Part shown: positions 25,994 to 35,434 of the stretch, in pieces | Layout: each line of letters starts with the position of its first letter | How positions within the stretch are numbered: position 1 is the stretch's first letter | From: an uncultured Georgenia sp. | GTDB lineage: Bacteria > Actinomycetota > Actinomycetes > Actinomycetales > Actinomycetaceae | Assembly (NCBI RefSeq): GCF_937958535.1 | Contig: NZ_CALGNQ010000243.1 | Coordinates: 1-64,000, forward strand | Direction: 5' to 3' | Length of the DNA: 64,000 nucleotides | Notes under the pieces: generated by a model | What the model was told of the DNA's origin: nothing | The model's input: the letters and a program-made list of their open reading frames with translations, nothing else | The model's database searches: none | Made by a program: the position numbers and the translations under genes

Positions 25994-27241
25994 ATGGCCC
26001 AGTCCCTGGAGATCACCGCGGCGCGGTTGGACCCCGCGCTCCTCGACCTCCCCTGGGAGCTGGCCCTGGAGGAGTGGCCGGAGTCGGTGCTCGCCGCACT
26101 GCCCCGCGGCATCTCCCGCCACGTCGTGCGCTTCGTCCGGCTCTCCGGCCGCGTCATCGCCGTCAAGGAGATCGGCGAGCGGGTGGCGTTCCACGAGTAC
26201 GAGCAGCTGCGCAACCTCAACCGGCTCGAGGCGCCGTCGGTGCGGCCGCTCGCCGTCGTCACCGGCCGGTCGACCCCGCAGGGAGAACCGCTGGACTCCG
26301 CGCTCGTCACCGAGCACCTGCAGTACTCCCTGCCCTACCGCGCCCTGTTCTCCCAGTACCTGCGCCCGGACACGGCCACCCGCCTCATCGACGCGCTCGC
26401 CGTGCTGCTCGTGCGGCTGCACCTGCTCGGCTTCTACTGGGGTGACGTCTCGCTGTCGAACACCCTCTTCCGGCGCGACGCCGGGGAGTTCGCCGCCTAC
26501 CTCGTGGACGCCGAGACCGGTGAGTTCCAACCCGAGCTGACCGTCGGGCAGCGCGAGTACGACCTCGACATCGCGCGCACCAACATCATCGGCGAGCTCA
26601 TGGACCTCCAGGCCGGGGAGATCCTCGACGAGGACGTCGACACGATCGAGGTCGGCAACCGGATCGTCGAGCGGTACACCGCGCTGTGGCAGGAGCTCAC
26701 CGAGACCGAGTCCTTCGACACCGGCGAGCGCTGGCGGGTGGCCGCCCGGATCAACCGGCTCAACGAGCTGGGCTACGACGTCGGTGAGCTGTCCATCACC
26801 ACCGACATCGACGGCACCCGCATCCACATCCAGCCGAAGGTCGTGGACGCCGGGCACCACCACCGCCGGCTCATGCGGCTCACCGGGCTGGACGTCCAGG
26901 AGAACCAGGCCCGCCGGATGCTCAACGACCTCGACGCCTTCCGGGCCGCCACCGACCGGCAGGGCGACGACGAGGCGTTCGTCGCGCACGACTGGCTCGC
27001 CCAGGTCTTCGAGCCCACCGTGCGGGCCATCCCCCGTGAGCTGCGCGGGAAGCTCGAGCCGGCGGAGATCTTCCACGAGGTGCTCGAGCACCGGTGGTTC
27101 CTCGCCGAGCAGCAGCAGCGCGACGTGCCGCTGCCCGAGGCGGTGCAGTCCTACGTGGAGAACGTGCTGCGCCACCGCCCCGACGAGCGCTCCGTCCTGG
27201 GCCTGGACACCGGCTCCCTCCCCCGCCTGGACGAGCTGTGA
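25994..27241 (+). CDS. DUF4032 protein (atypical kinase fold)
   Basis: 415 residues, soluble. N-terminal part (about 20-240) follows a protein-kinase-like pattern: Lys in RVIAVKEIGERVAF, LHLLGFYWGDVSLSNTLFRR in place of the catalytic HxDxxxxN loop (Asp and Asn kept), and AYLVDAETGE as the metal-binding Asp. The C-terminal part (about 270-415) is the DUF4032 domain proper. Substrate unknown; phosphorylation of a small molecule is an inference. ATG 25994 has an AGAGGAG ribosome-binding site. Position next to otsAB and the MsiK-type ATPase suggests a carbohydrate role. Confidence 0.85.
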   Translation: MAQSLEITAARLDPALLDLPWELALEEWPESVLAALPRGISRHVVRFVRLSGRVIAVKEIGERVAFHEYEQLRNLNRLEAPSVRPLAVVTGRSTPQGEPLDSALVTEHLQYSLPYRALFSQYLRPDTATRLIDALAVLLVRLHLLGFYWGDVSLSNTLFRRDAGEFAAYLVDAETGEFQPELTVGQREYDLDIARTNIIGELMDLQAGEILDEDVDTIEVGNRIVERYTALWQELTETESFDTGERWRVAARINRLNELGYDVGELSITTDIDGTRIHIQPKVVDAGHHHRRLMRLTGLDVQENQARRMLNDLDAFRAATDRQGDDEAFVAHDWLAQVFEPTVRAIPRELRGKLEPAEIFHEVLEHRWFLAEQQQRDVPLPEAVQSYVENVLRHRPDERSVLGLDTGSLPRLDEL

Positions 27242-27326
27242 CGGGCGACGGCCCGGCGTGCCGCCCTGGCCGTCACCGAGGTGGTGTCCGGTTCACGCTC
27301 GAGGGTGAGCGCCCCGAGGTACGCCC

Positions 27327-28286
27327 CTACCGGGCGCGGAGCCGGGCGACCTCGTAGAGCGTGATCCCGGTCGCGACGGCCGCGTTGAGCGACTCGACCT
27401 GGGAGGAGATCTCGATCCCGGCCAGCAGGTCACAGGTCTCGCGCACGAGCCGGGACAGCCCCTTGCCCTCGGACCCGACGACGACGACGAGCGGCTCGGT
27501 GGCCAGCTCGAGGTCGGCGACCGACGTGGGGGCCCGGCCGTCCAGGCCGACGACGAAGCAGCCGGCCTTCTGGTACTCCTGCAGCGTGCGCACGAGGTTC
27601 GTCGCGCGGGCGACCGGGACACGGGCCGCGGCACCGGCCGAGACCTTCCACACGGTGGCGGTGACCCCGGCGGAGCGGCGCTCGGGCACGACGACGCCGT
27701 CGACGCCGAACGCCCCGGCCGAGCGGAGCACGGCGCCGAGGTTGTGCGGGTCGGTGACGCCGTCGAGGGCCACGATGAGCGGCGGCCGCCCCTCGGCCCG
27801 GGTCAGGAGATCGGCCGGGTCGGCGTACTCGTAGGGCGGGACCTGGACGGCGATGCCCTGGTGGTTGGCGCCGTCGGTGAGCCGGTCGAGCTCGCCCTTG
27901 GTGGCCTCGACGAGGGGCAGGTGGCGGGCCGTGACGGCGAGGAGCACCTCACCCAGCCGGTCGTCGGACTCGGCCCGGGCGGCGAGGAACACCTTCTCCA
28001 CCGGGGTGCCCGCCCGCACCGCCTCGAGGACGGCGTTGCGGCCCGCGACGAGCTCGCCGCTCACCGCGGGAGGCCTGCGAGTGCTGCGCCGCCGCTCCGC
28101 CTCCGCCTTGCGCTTCTCCGCGGCGGCCTTGCGGGCGGCGGCCGGGTGCCCGGTGCGTTCGGTGGCCTTCGGGGTGGGGCCGCGCCCCTCGAGCCCGCGG
28201 CGGCGCTGTCCCCCGCTGCCGACCTGCGGCCCCTTCTTCGTGCCCGGCTTACGCACCGCTCCGCGGCGCTTGGAGCTTCCGGCCAT
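27327..28286 (-). CDS. rlmB: 23S rRNA (guanosine-2'-O-) methyltransferase RlmB
   Basis: 319 residues. SpoU/TrmH knot with the three motifs DGVTDPHNLGAVLRSA, VVGSEGKGLSRLV and SSQVESLNAAVATGITLYE. A substrate-binding domain ELVAGRNAVLEAV (about 80-150) precedes it, and an actinobacterial Lys/Arg-rich N-terminal extension (about 1-75) is present. Methylates G2251-type position of 23S rRNA. The ATG shares one base with the cysS stop, so the two are co-translated. Confidence 0.93.
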   Translation of the reverse strand: MAGSSKRRGAVRKPGTKKGPQVGSGGQRRRGLEGRGPTPKATERTGHPAAARKAAAEKRKAEAERRRSTRRPPAVSGELVAGRNAVLEAVRAGTPVEKVFLAARAESDDRLGEVLLAVTARHLPLVEATKGELDRLTDGANHQGIAVQVPPYEYADPADLLTRAEGRPPLIVALDGVTDPHNLGAVLRSAGAFGVDGVVVPERRSAGVTATVWKVSAGAAARVPVARATNLVRTLQEYQKAGCFVVGLDGRAPTSVADLELATEPLVVVVGSEGKGLSRLVRETCDLLAGIEISSQVESLNAAVATGITLYEVARLRAR

Positions 28287-29725
28287 CAGCGCTGCCCCTT
28301 CCCGACGAGCTGCCAGCGGGCACCGTCCGGTGAGTCCTCGATGACGATCCCGGCCGCCTGCAGCCGGTCCCGCAGGGCGTCCGCCCGCGCCCAGTCCTTG
28401 GTGCGCCGCGCCTCGGCCCGTTCCTCGAGCAGCGCGGGCACGAGCGCCTCGAGCGCGGCCCGGGCGGCGTCGTCGGTGCCCCGCCCGGTGACCCACGGCT
28501 CGGCCAGCGGGTCCAGCCCGAGGACGTCGAGCATCGAGCGCACCTGGAGCTGGGCCTGCCACACGACGCTGTCCTCACCCGCGGCCAGCGCGTTGTTGCC
28601 GGTGCGCACCTGGTCGTGGACGGCCGCGAGCGCGGCGGAGACGTTGAGGTCGTCGTCCATGGCGGCGACGAACGCCTCCGGGAGCGCGGAGATCGGGCGG
28701 GTGGACACCTCCTCCCCGCTCACCTCCCCGACGCGTTCGACGGCGCGGGAGACGAATCCGCTGAGCCGCTCCCACGCCGCCGCCGCCTCGGCGAGGGAGG
28801 CGTCGGAGAACTCGACCGTCGAGCGGTAGTGCACGGTGCCCAGCGCGAAGCGGAGCACGACGGCGGGGACCTGCTCGAGCACGTTGCTCACCACGAGCGA
28901 GTTGCCCAGCGACTTGCTCATCTTCTCCCCGCCGACGGTCACCCAGGCGTTGTGCATCCAGTGCTGGGCGAAGCCGTAGCCGGCGGCACGCGACTGGGCC
29001 AGCTCGTTCTCGTGGTGCGGGAAGCGCAGGTCGATGCCGCCGCCGTGGATGTCGAAGGTCTCCCCGAGGTAGCGGTGGGCCATGGCCGAGCACTCCAGGT
29101 GCCAGCCCGGCCGCCCGCGGCCGTAGGGGGTGTCCCAGGCCGCCGACTCTGGCTCGCCCGGCTTCGGGTTCTTCCACAGCGCGAAGTCGTGCGGGTCGCG
29201 CTTGTCGCTCGCCTCCTCCTCCTCGAGGCTCGTCATGTTCTCCAGCCGCTGGCGGGTGAGGCTGCCGTACTCGGGGAAGGAACGGACGTCGAAGTAGACG
29301 TTGGCGCCCTCGCCCCGGTAGGCGTGCCCGCGCTCGACGAGCCGGTCGATGAGAGCGACCATCTCGGTCACGTGCCCGGTGGCGCGCGGCTCGTAGGTGG
29401 GGCGCAGCACGCCGACGGCGTCGTAGGCGGCGGCGAACTCCTGCTCGAAGCGGTAGGCCCACGCCCACCACGGGACGCCGGCCTCGGTCGACCTGGTGAG
29501 GATCTTGTCGTCGATGTCGGTGACGTTGCGGACGAGCGTCACCTCCAGCCCGCGACGGCGCAGCCAGCGGACGAGGACGTCGAAGGCGATCCCCGAGCGC
29601 AGGTGACCCACGTGCGGGGACCCCTGCACGGTGGCACCGCACAGGTAGATACCGACGTGCCCCGGCCGGAGGGGGACCAGCTCGCGGTCCGAGCGGGTGG
29701 CGGAGTCATGAAGTCGCAGGCTCAC
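28286..29725 (-). CDS. cysS: Cysteinyl-tRNA synthetase
   Basis: 479 residues, class Ia. Zn ligand Cys29 in [13 protein letters not shown]-like [16 protein letters not shown] and the H-H-E zinc/active-site region [11 protein letters not shown], and KMSKSLGN loop, then the helical anticodon-binding C-terminus. Charges tRNA-Cys. Usually found with ispDF and rlmB in actinobacteria, as here. GTG start with a TAGCCT -10 six bases upstream. Confidence 0.97.
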   Translation of the reverse strand: MSLRLHDSATRSDRELVPLRPGHVGIYLCGATVQGSPHVGHLRSGIAFDVLVRWLRRRGLEVTLVRNVTDIDDKILTRSTEAGVPWWAWAYRFEQEFAAAYDAVGVLRPTYEPRATGHVTEMVALIDRLVERGHAYRGEGANVYFDVRSFPEYGSLTRQRLENMTSLEEEEASDKRDPHDFALWKNPKPGEPESAAWDTPYGRGRPGWHLECSAMAHRYLGETFDIHGGGIDLRFPHHENELAQSRAAGYGFAQHWMHNAWVTVGGEKMSKSLGNSLVVSNVLEQVPAVVLRFALGTVHYRSTVEFSDASLAEAAAAWERLSGFVSRAVERVGEVSGEEVSTRPISALPEAFVAAMDDDLNVSAALAAVHDQVRTGNNALAAGEDSVVWQAQLQVRSMLDVLGLDPLAEPWVTGRGTDDAARAALEALVPALLEERAEARRTKDWARADALRDRLQAAGIVIEDSPDGARWQLVGKGQR

Positions 29726-29731
29726 GTGCCC

Positions 29732-29737
29732 AGGCTA
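29732..29737 (-). promoter_or_regulatory. -10 TAGCCT, leaderless start of cysS
   Basis: On the minus strand TAGCCT ends six bases before GTG 29725. Confidence 0.6.
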
Positions 29738-29789
29738 CCGGCGTGAGGGCCGGACACCCCGAAGTCACCTGCGTGACGCCCGGGGGCGC

Positions 29790-29795
29790 TACGGT
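29790..29795 (+). promoter_or_regulatory. -10 TACGGT, leaderless start of MFS gene
   Basis: TACGGT ends six bases before GTG 29802; it diverges from the cysS promoter 53 bases away. Confidence 0.55.
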
Positions 29796-29801
29796 GCGCT
29801 C

Positions 29802-31175
29802 GTGAGCACACCCCAGCAGACCCCCACGGCCAGGCCGCCCGCGAAGCCCGGGCGACGCTTCGGATGGCCGGTCTACGCGTGGAGCCTGTGGGACTGGGGG
29901 TCAGCGGCGTTCAACGCCGTGATCACCACCTTCGTCTTCACGGTCTACATCACCGACGCCGACGCCTTCGGCCCGGGGGCGTCGCAGAAGCTCGGCTGGG
30001 TGCTGGCCGGCGCGGGCGCGCTCATCGCGGTGTGCGCCCCCGTCGCCGGGCTGCGGTCGGACCGCTCGGGGCGGCGCACGTTCTGGCTCGGCGTCAACAC
30101 CCTCGCCGTCGTCGTCATCTCCGGGGCGCTGTTCTTCGTCCAGCCCGACCCGGGCTACCTGTGGCTCGGGCTCATCCTCCTCGGCGCCGGCAACATCTTC
30201 TTCGAGCTCGCCTCGGTGAACTACTACGCCATGCTCAACGAGCTGTCCACGCCCCGGACCATCGGCCGGGTGTCGGGGCTGGGCTGGGGCCTGGGCTACA
30301 TCGGGGGCATCGTCCTGCTTCTCATCGTCTACTTCGGGCTCATCAGCCCGGACGTGGGGCTCTTCGGGATCACCTCGGACAACGGCATGGACGTCCGCGT
30401 CACCATGCTCGTCTGCGCCGTCTGGACGCTCGTCTTCTCCCTGCCGGTGCTGCTCACGGTGCGCGACGACAAGTCCGCCCGCGGGAGGCTGCCGCGCCTC
30501 GGCGTCGTCGGCTCCTACCGGCTGCTCTTCCGGTCCGTCGCCGAGGTGTGGCGCCGGGACCACCACATCGTCTACTTCCTCGTCGCCAGCGCGATCTTCC
30601 GGGACGGGCTGGCCGGGGTGTTCACCTTCGGCGGGGTCATCGCCGCGACCGTCTTCGGCTTCTCCACCGGGGACGTGATCATCTTCGGCGTCGTCGCCAA
30701 CCTCGTCGCGGGGGTCGCCACCATCGCCTTCGGCGCCCTGGACGACCTGCTCGGCCCCAAGCGGGTGATCATCGGCTCGCTCGTGGCGATGATCCTCGCC
30801 GGCTTCGGGGTGTTCCTCCTCCACGACCGCGGCACCACGGTGTTCTGGGCGCTCGGTCTGCTCCTGTGCGTCTTCGTCGGGCCGGCGCAGTCGGCCTCGC
30901 GGACCTTCCTCGCCCGGCTCATCCCCAAGGGCAAGGAGGGTGAGATCTTCGGGCTGTACGCCACCACCGGCCGCGCCGTCAGCTTCCTCGCCCCCGCGAT
31001 GTTCTCCGTGGCCATCGCCGTCGGCGCCGCGGTGAGCGGCATCCCCGCGGCGGACGCCGAGTACTGGGGCATCCTCGGCATCCTCGCGGTGCTCACCCTG
31101 GGCCTGCTCCTCCTGCTGCCGGTGCGGGTGACGGTGCGCAGCGAGAGCGCCCTGCACGAGCCGCCGCCGGCCTGA
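29802..31175 (+). CDS. MFS transporter, UMF1/Atg22-like
   Basis: 457 residues with about 12 membrane helices. Start pattern VYAWSLWDWGSAAFNAVITTFVFTVYI and GLRSDRSGRRTFWLG (MFS loop 2-3), then SGLGWGLGYIGGIVLLL, are typical of the UMF1 family that includes yeast vacuolar Atg22. Substrate unknown; amino-acid efflux is a family-level guess. N-terminal 20 residues are Pro/Thr-rich. Confidence 0.9.
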   Translation: MSTPQQTPTARPPAKPGRRFGWPVYAWSLWDWGSAAFNAVITTFVFTVYITDADAFGPGASQKLGWVLAGAGALIAVCAPVAGLRSDRSGRRTFWLGVNTLAVVVISGALFFVQPDPGYLWLGLILLGAGNIFFELASVNYYAMLNELSTPRTIGRVSGLGWGLGYIGGIVLLLIVYFGLISPDVGLFGITSDNGMDVRVTMLVCAVWTLVFSLPVLLTVRDDKSARGRLPRLGVVGSYRLLFRSVAEVWRRDHHIVYFLVASAIFRDGLAGVFTFGGVIAATVFGFSTGDVIIFGVVANLVAGVATIAFGALDDLLGPKRVIIGSLVAMILAGFGVFLLHDRGTTVFWALGLLLCVFVGPAQSASRTFLARLIPKGKEGEIFGLYATTGRAVSFLAPAMFSVAIAVGAAVSGIPAADAEYWGILGILAVLTLGLLLLLPVRVTVRSESALHEPPPA

Positions 31176-31182
31176 GCCGGAC

Positions 31183-31188
31183 TAGCCT
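31183..31188 (+). promoter_or_regulatory. -10 TAGCCT, leaderless start of ispF
   Basis: TAGCCT ends six bases before ATG 31195, inside the short gap after the MFS gene stop. Confidence 0.6.
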
Positions 31189-31194
31189 GGAAGC

Positions 31195-31671
31195 ATGCTG
31201 CCGCGTACCGGGATCGGGACCGACGTCCACGCCTTCGCCCCGCCGGACAGCGACCGGCCCCTCTTCCTCGCCTGTCTCCAGTGGCCGGGTGAGGTCGGCC
31301 TCGAGGGCCACTCCGACGGCGACGTCGCCGCGCACGCCGCGTGCGACGCGCTGCTCTCCGCGGCCGGTCTGGGTGACCTCGGCTCCCGGTTCGGCACCGC
31401 CGACCCGCGGTGGGCGGGGGCCTCGGGCGCGCAGTTCCTCGCCGCGACCGCCGAGCTCGTGCGCGAGTCGGGCTTCACCATCGGCAACGTCGCGGTCCAG
31501 GTCATCGGCAACCGGCCGCGCATCGGTCCCCGCCGGGAGGAGGCCGCCGCCGCGATGAGCCGGGCGCTCGGCGCCCCGGTCAGCCTGGCCGCCACGACGA
31601 CCGACGGACTGGGCTTCACGGGACGCGGGGAAGGGCTGCTCGCCGTCGCGACGGCACTCGTCGCCCGCTGA
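31195..31671 (+). CDS. ispF: 2-C-methyl-D-erythritol 2,4-cyclodiphosphate synthase
   Basis: 158 residues. Fifth step of the MEP isoprenoid pathway. Zinc ligands Asp10, His12 (GIGTDVHAF) and His47 ([10 protein letters not shown]), the product-binding [14 protein letters not shown] and [10 protein letters not shown]. The partner ispD lies 0.8 kb away on the other strand, with an RDD gene between; in many actinobacteria the two are adjacent, so a small insertion or inversion separates them here. Confidence 0.96.
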   Translation: MLPRTGIGTDVHAFAPPDSDRPLFLACLQWPGEVGLEGHSDGDVAAHAACDALLSAAGLGDLGSRFGTADPRWAGASGAQFLAATAELVRESGFTIGNVAVQVIGNRPRIGPRREEAAAAMSRALGAPVSLAATTTDGLGFTGRGEGLLAVATALVAR

Positions 31672-31781
31672 ACGCTCACCTCCACCCGCCGCGGCCGGGC
31701 CGGGCCGTCCCGGGCCGACCAGGCCCTTTCTCGCCGAATCTTCACTAGCATGACGCGGAATCTCCACACGAAAGGGATGAC

Positions 31782-32465
31782 ATGACTGAGCAGTACCCCG
31801 GTGGCCCTCCCTCGGGCCAGCCCCACCAGCCCTCGGGAGCGCCGCAGCCGCCGCCTCCCGGTGGCTACCAGGCTCCTCCCCCGCCCCCGGGTGGTCAGCA
31901 GCCTCCCTATGCCCAGCAGCCCCCGCACGGCCAGCAGCCCCCCTACGGGCAGCAGCCGCCGTACGCGCCGCAGGCACCCATGCCGGGATCCCAGGTCGGG
32001 CAGCCGGCCGACCTCGGCAACCGGCTCCTCGCCCGGCTCATCGACTTCGTGCTCCTGGGGATCATCAGCGTCGTCATCGGCGTCGCGGTGGGGATCGGCA
32101 GCGTGTTGAGCGGCGGGCCCAACTACGGGGCGAGCGCCCTGAGCTCGTTGATCTCCGCTGCGATCTCGCTCGGCTACTTCGCCGTGATGGAAGCGAAGCT
32201 CGGTCAGACGTTGGGCAAGATGCTCATCAAGCTCCGGGTCGTGGGCCCTGGCGGGGGCAACCCGACCATGGAGCAGGCGCTGAAGCGCAACGCGTGGACC
32301 GCACTCGGCGTCATCGGGGTCATCCCCTTCCTGGGATGGCTCGGAGGCATTCTCTCGCTGGCCGCGGCGATCGCCATCATCGTGACGATCAACAACAACA
32401 CCGCCACCCGTCAGGGCTGGCACGACACCTTCGCCGGCGGCACCTCGGTCATCAAGGTCGGCTGA
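31782..32465 (+). CDS. RDD family membrane protein with Pro/Gln-rich N-terminus
   Basis: 227 residues. The first about 75 residues are low-complexity Pro/Gln/Tyr (QQPPHGQQPPYGQQPPYA), then an RDD domain (about 80-225): LGNRLLARLIDFVLLGIISV, GQTLGKMLIKLRVVGP, QGWHDTFAGG, with two or three membrane helices. Function unknown; such proteins are proposed transporters or ion-stress factors. AAAGGG ribosome-binding site. The 3' end overlaps ispD tail to tail by 14 bases. Confidence 0.88.
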   Translation: MTEQYPGGPPSGQPHQPSGAPQPPPPGGYQAPPPPPGGQQPPYAQQPPHGQQPPYGQQPPYAPQAPMPGSQVGQPADLGNRLLARLIDFVLLGIISVVIGVAVGIGSVLSGGPNYGASALSSLISAAISLGYFAVMEAKLGQTLGKMLIKLRVVGPGGGNPTMEQALKRNAWTALGVIGVIPFLGWLGGILSLAAAIAIIVTINNNTATRQGWHDTFAGGTSVIKVG

Positions 32466-33171
32466 GCAGCAGCTCCGCCACCGCGAGGTCGGCGGGCGTG
32501 GTGACCTTCAGCGCCCGCGTCTCGCCCGGGACGAGGTGGACGCGCTCCCCGAGGAGCTCCACGAGGCCCGCGTCGTCGGAGACGGCGCGGGCCTCGTCGT
32601 GCGCCCGGTCCGCCGCTGCGCGGTGCGCGCGCTCGAGCAGCTCACGCCGGAAGCCCTGCGGTGTCTGGATGCCGCGCAGGGCGGAGCGGTCCGGCGTCTC
32701 GACGACGACCTCCCCGCCGTCGTCCGTGGGCGCCACCCGTTTGACCGTGTCGGTGACCGGGACCCCGGGGACGACGGCGCTGCGTCCTGCCGCCAGTGCC
32801 GCCACGACCCGGCGGGTCAGCTCCGCGCCGGCGAGGGCCCGGGCGGCGTCGTGCACGAGGACGAGCGTGCAGTCGTCGGGCAGGGCGCTGAGACCGGCGG
32901 CGACGGACGCCTGCCGGGTGAGCCCGCCGGCGACGACCCGGACCGGGACCGATCCGCCCGGGACCGTCCCTCCCGGGAAGAGCTCGCCGAAGGCGTCCAG
33001 GTGCTCGGCCGGGGCGGTGACGACGACGGCGTCCACCACCCCCGACTCGGCCAGGCCGCGGGCGGCGTGGACGACGAGCGGGGTCCCAGACAGCGGGACG
33101 AGAGCCTTGGGCAGGTCGTGGCCGAGACGGGTGCCGGAGCCCGCGGCCGTGAGGACGGCGCCGCAGCGCAC
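32452..33171 (-). CDS. ispD: 2-C-methyl-D-erythritol 4-phosphate cytidylyltransferase
   Basis: 239 residues. CTP-binding loop LTAAGSGTRLGHDLPKALVPLSG, VLVHDAARAL and the C-terminal TPADLAVAELLL. Third step of the MEP pathway. GTG start five bases after the carD stop, so it is the second gene of a carD-ispD operon, the usual actinobacterial order. Confidence 0.96.
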   Translation of the reverse strand: MRCGAVLTAAGSGTRLGHDLPKALVPLSGTPLVVHAARGLAESGVVDAVVVTAPAEHLDAFGELFPGGTVPGGSVPVRVVAGGLTRQASVAAGLSALPDDCTLVLVHDAARALAGAELTRRVVAALAAGRSAVVPGVPVTDTVKRVAPTDDGGEVVVETPDRSALRGIQTPQGFRRELLERAHRAAADRAHDEARAVSDDAGLVELLGERVHLVPGETRALKVTTPADLAVAELLLSRP

Positions 33172-33176
33172 GTGGG

Positions 33177-33659
33177 TCAGGAGGTCAGGACGTCGTCGAG
33201 CATCGCCTCGGCCTGCTCCTCCTCGGTCTGCTCGGCGAGCGCGAGCTCCGAGACAAGGATCTGGCGGGCCTTGGCGAGCATCCGCTTCTCACCCGCGGAC
33301 AGGCCGCGGTCCTGGTCGCGACGGGAGAGGTCGCGCACGACCTCGGCGACCTTGATGACGTCCCCCGAGGCGATCTTCTCGACGTTCGCCTTGTACCGGC
33401 GCGACCAGTTGGTCGGCTCCTCGGTGTAGGGGGCACGGAGCACCTCGAACACCTTCTCCAGGCCTTCCTTGCCGACGACGTCGCGCACTCCGACCAGGTC
33501 GACGTTCTCGGCCGGCACCTCGATGGTGAGGTCGCCCTGGGCCACCCGGAGCTTGAGGTAGAGCTTCTCCTCGCCCCTGATGACCTTCTTCGAGATTGCT
33601 TCGATCTGGGCCGCTCCGTGGTGGGGATAGACGACGGTCTCACCGACGGTGAAGGTCAT
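33177..33659 (-). CDS. carD: CarD-family RNA polymerase-binding transcription factor
   Basis: 160 residues. N-terminal RNAP-interaction domain ([37 protein letters not shown]) and C-terminal helical DNA-binding domain ([21 protein letters not shown] with the promoter-wedging Trp, [16 protein letters not shown]). CarD stabilises open complexes at rRNA and many other promoters. AAGGAG ribosome-binding site; TAGAAT at 33691-33696 (minus) is a near-consensus -10. Confidence 0.97.
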   Translation of the reverse strand: MTFTVGETVVYPHHGAAQIEAISKKVIRGEEKLYLKLRVAQGDLTIEVPAENVDLVGVRDVVGKEGLEKVFEVLRAPYTEEPTNWSRRYKANVEKIASGDVIKVAEVVRDLSRRDQDRGLSAGEKRMLAKARQILVSELALAEQTEEEQAEAMLDDVLTS

Positions 33660-33690
33660 GGTGACAAAGCTCCTTGGTCGCGAGATTACG

Positions 33691-33696
33691 ATTCTA
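33691..33696 (-). promoter_or_regulatory. -10 TAGAAT of carD
   Basis: TAGAAT on the minus strand, about 32 bases before the carD ATG and upstream of its AAGGAG ribosome-binding site; an ordinary leadered promoter. Confidence 0.5.
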
Positions 33697-33835
33697 GCAC
33701 CCGAAACAGCGTCATTCCGCGGGTTGGCACGACCTGGCCGGGCCGCCGGGGGCGGGGCCCGGTGCCTGTACCGGGGCGCAGCGTAGCCGAACGGACGGGT
33801 ACCCTGGGCCCGAACCGTCGACGAAGGAGACCGTC

Positions 33836-34294
33836 TTGGCCCGCTTCCACCGCCTGCTCAGTGGCGCCGCTGTGCTCGGCGCCTCCGTCCTGGTCGCCAG
33901 CTGCAGCGCGATGACCCCGATCCAGACCGCCGAGCTCTACAACGCCGGCGACGGGGTCAGGGTGGAGGTCTCCGACGACATCCGGGTGGAGAACCTCATG
34001 GTGCTGGCCGCCGAGGAGGGCGGCGAGGGGCAGGCCTTCGGTGCGCTCGTCAACGACGGCACCGAGGAGGTCGTCATGAGCGTGACCATCGGCGACGGCG
34101 GTATCCAGGTCCCGGTCGCCCCGGGGGAGAGCGTGCTCCTCGGCGTGGACGAGCCGGTCGTCATCCCCTCCACCCCGGCGGCCCCCGGCGCGGTGGCCGA
34201 GGCCCTGGTCGAGGTCACCGGGTACGGCACGGTCTCCGCCAACGTCCCGGTGCTCGACGACGCCCTGCCGCAGTACGCCGAGTACGTGCCGTGA
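33836..34294 (+). CDS. Lipoprotein of unknown function
   Basis: 152 residues. Lipobox LVASC with Cys23 after a hydrophobic signal. The mature part is a small beta-rich, acidic domain ([43 protein letters not shown]) resembling the actinobacterial secreted domain also found in copper chaperone-like proteins, but the Cu-binding Met/His motif is absent. TTG start at 33836 with AAGGAGA ribosome-binding site; TACCCT at 33800-33805 is a probable -10. Convergent with pstS, three bases apart. Confidence 0.85.
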   Translation: MARFHRLLSGAAVLGASVLVASCSAMTPIQTAELYNAGDGVRVEVSDDIRVENLMVLAAEEGGEGQAFGALVNDGTEEVVMSVTIGDGGIQVPVAPGESVLLGVDEPVVIPSTPAAPGAVAEALVEVTGYGTVSANVPVLDDALPQYAEYVP

Positions 34295-34297
34295 CGG

Positions 34298-35371
34298 TCA
34301 GCCGGCCTCCGGGCCGCTGATCCGCTCCACCGCCGCCATCACCCGCTCGCGCAGGGCCGGTGAGATCGGTGCCGCCCCCGCGACGTCCGGGGAGGCCGCC
34401 CGCTGCTGCCCCTCCTCACTGGCGATGTAGGTGAGCAGCTCACGCACGGCGTCGGCCTTCTCCGCGCTCTCGTACCGGGTGCAGGCCACGGTGTAGGAGA
34501 TGAGGACGACGGGGTAGGCGCCCGGGGCGTCGGTCGCGCGGTCGAGGTCGATGACGATCCGGGTGTCGCTGGCCCCCGGGGCCGGTGGGGAGGCGTCGAC
34601 GACGGCGGCCGCCGCCTCCGGGGAGAACGGCACGTAGCCGTCGCCCACCTGCACCGCGACCGTGCCGAGGTCGTCGGTCACCTGCGAGGCGTCGACGTAG
34701 CCGATCGTGCCCTCCGCGCCGCGCAGCGTGGAGACCATGCCGGCGTTCTGCTGGCCGGACTGGGTGCCCGAGCGGGGCCAGGTGCCGCTCGGCTCGTAGG
34801 GCCAGGCGTCCCCGCCGGCCTCGGCGAGGTACTCGGTGAAGTTCTCCGTGGTGCCGGAGTCGTCGGAGCGGTTGACCGGGACGACGGGCAGGTCCGGCAG
34901 GTCGACACCGGGGTTCGTCTCGGCGATCGCGGGGTCGTCCCAGCGTTCGATCCGGCCGTCGAACATCGCCGCGATGGTGTGCGGGGAGAGCTGGAGGTGG
35001 TCGATCTCCAGGCCGGGCAGGTGGTAGGCGACCGCGATGGGCGAGATGTACAGCGGCAGCTCGAGGACGTCCCCGCCCTCGCAGCGCTCGACGGCCGCGG
35101 CGTACTCCTCGTCGTCGAGGTGGGCGTCGGTGCCGGCGAAGTCGACGGCGCCGGTGATGAACATCTCCCGGCCGGCACCGGAGCCGGCCGGGTCGTAGGA
35201 GGCGAGGATGTCGGGCCGGATGTCGTACAGCCCGGCGAGCCAGGCCTGCATGGCGATCTCCTGGGAGGAGGCGCCCGCCCCGGCGACCGTGCCGCTGTGG
35301 CCGCCGCACGCGGCGAGCGCGAGCAGCGCCGCGGCGGCCGCGATCCGCCGTCCGTACCTGCGCGTTGTCAT
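34298..35371 (-). CDS. pstS: Phosphate ABC transporter substrate-binding protein PstS
   Basis: 357 residues. Lipobox LALAAC with Cys22. Phosphate-site elements: GAGASSQEIAMQAW, SGAGREMFITGAVDFAGTDA and NRSDDSGTTENFTEYL. Binds phosphate outside the membrane for the PstCAB importer. pstC, pstA and pstB are not downstream; the next gene on that side is convergent, so they must be elsewhere. It lies 58 bases after regX3 on the same strand. Confidence 0.95.
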   Translation of the reverse strand: MTTRRYGRRIAAAAALLALAACGGHSGTVAGAGASSQEIAMQAWLAGLYDIRPDILASYDPAGSGAGREMFITGAVDFAGTDAHLDDEEYAAAVERCEGGDVLELPLYISPIAVAYHLPGLEIDHLQLSPHTIAAMFDGRIERWDDPAIAETNPGVDLPDLPVVPVNRSDDSGTTENFTEYLAEAGGDAWPYEPSGTWPRSGTQSGQQNAGMVSTLRGAEGTIGYVDASQVTDDLGTVAVQVGDGYVPFSPEAAAAVVDASPPAPGASDTRIVIDLDRATDAPGAYPVVLISYTVACTRYESAEKADAVRELLTYIASEEGQQRAASPDVAGAAPISPALRERVMAAVERISGPEAG

Positions 35372-35390
35372 CCCGTCCCCTGTCGACTCG

Positions 35391-35434
35391 GCTGGGTGGC
35401 CGGCGGGTGGCCGACCGGCAAGCGACAGGTTACG
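35391..35434 (-). promoter_or_regulatory. Possible degenerate PHO box before pstS
   Basis: Four consecutive 11-base units on the minus strand (CGTAACCTGTC, GCTTGCCGGTC, GGCCACCCGCC, GGCCACCCAGC) with CC at positions 6-7 and ACC in three of four. The period fits the 11-base direct repeats bound by PhoP/RegX3-type regulators but the match to GTTCACC is weak. Confidence 0.3.
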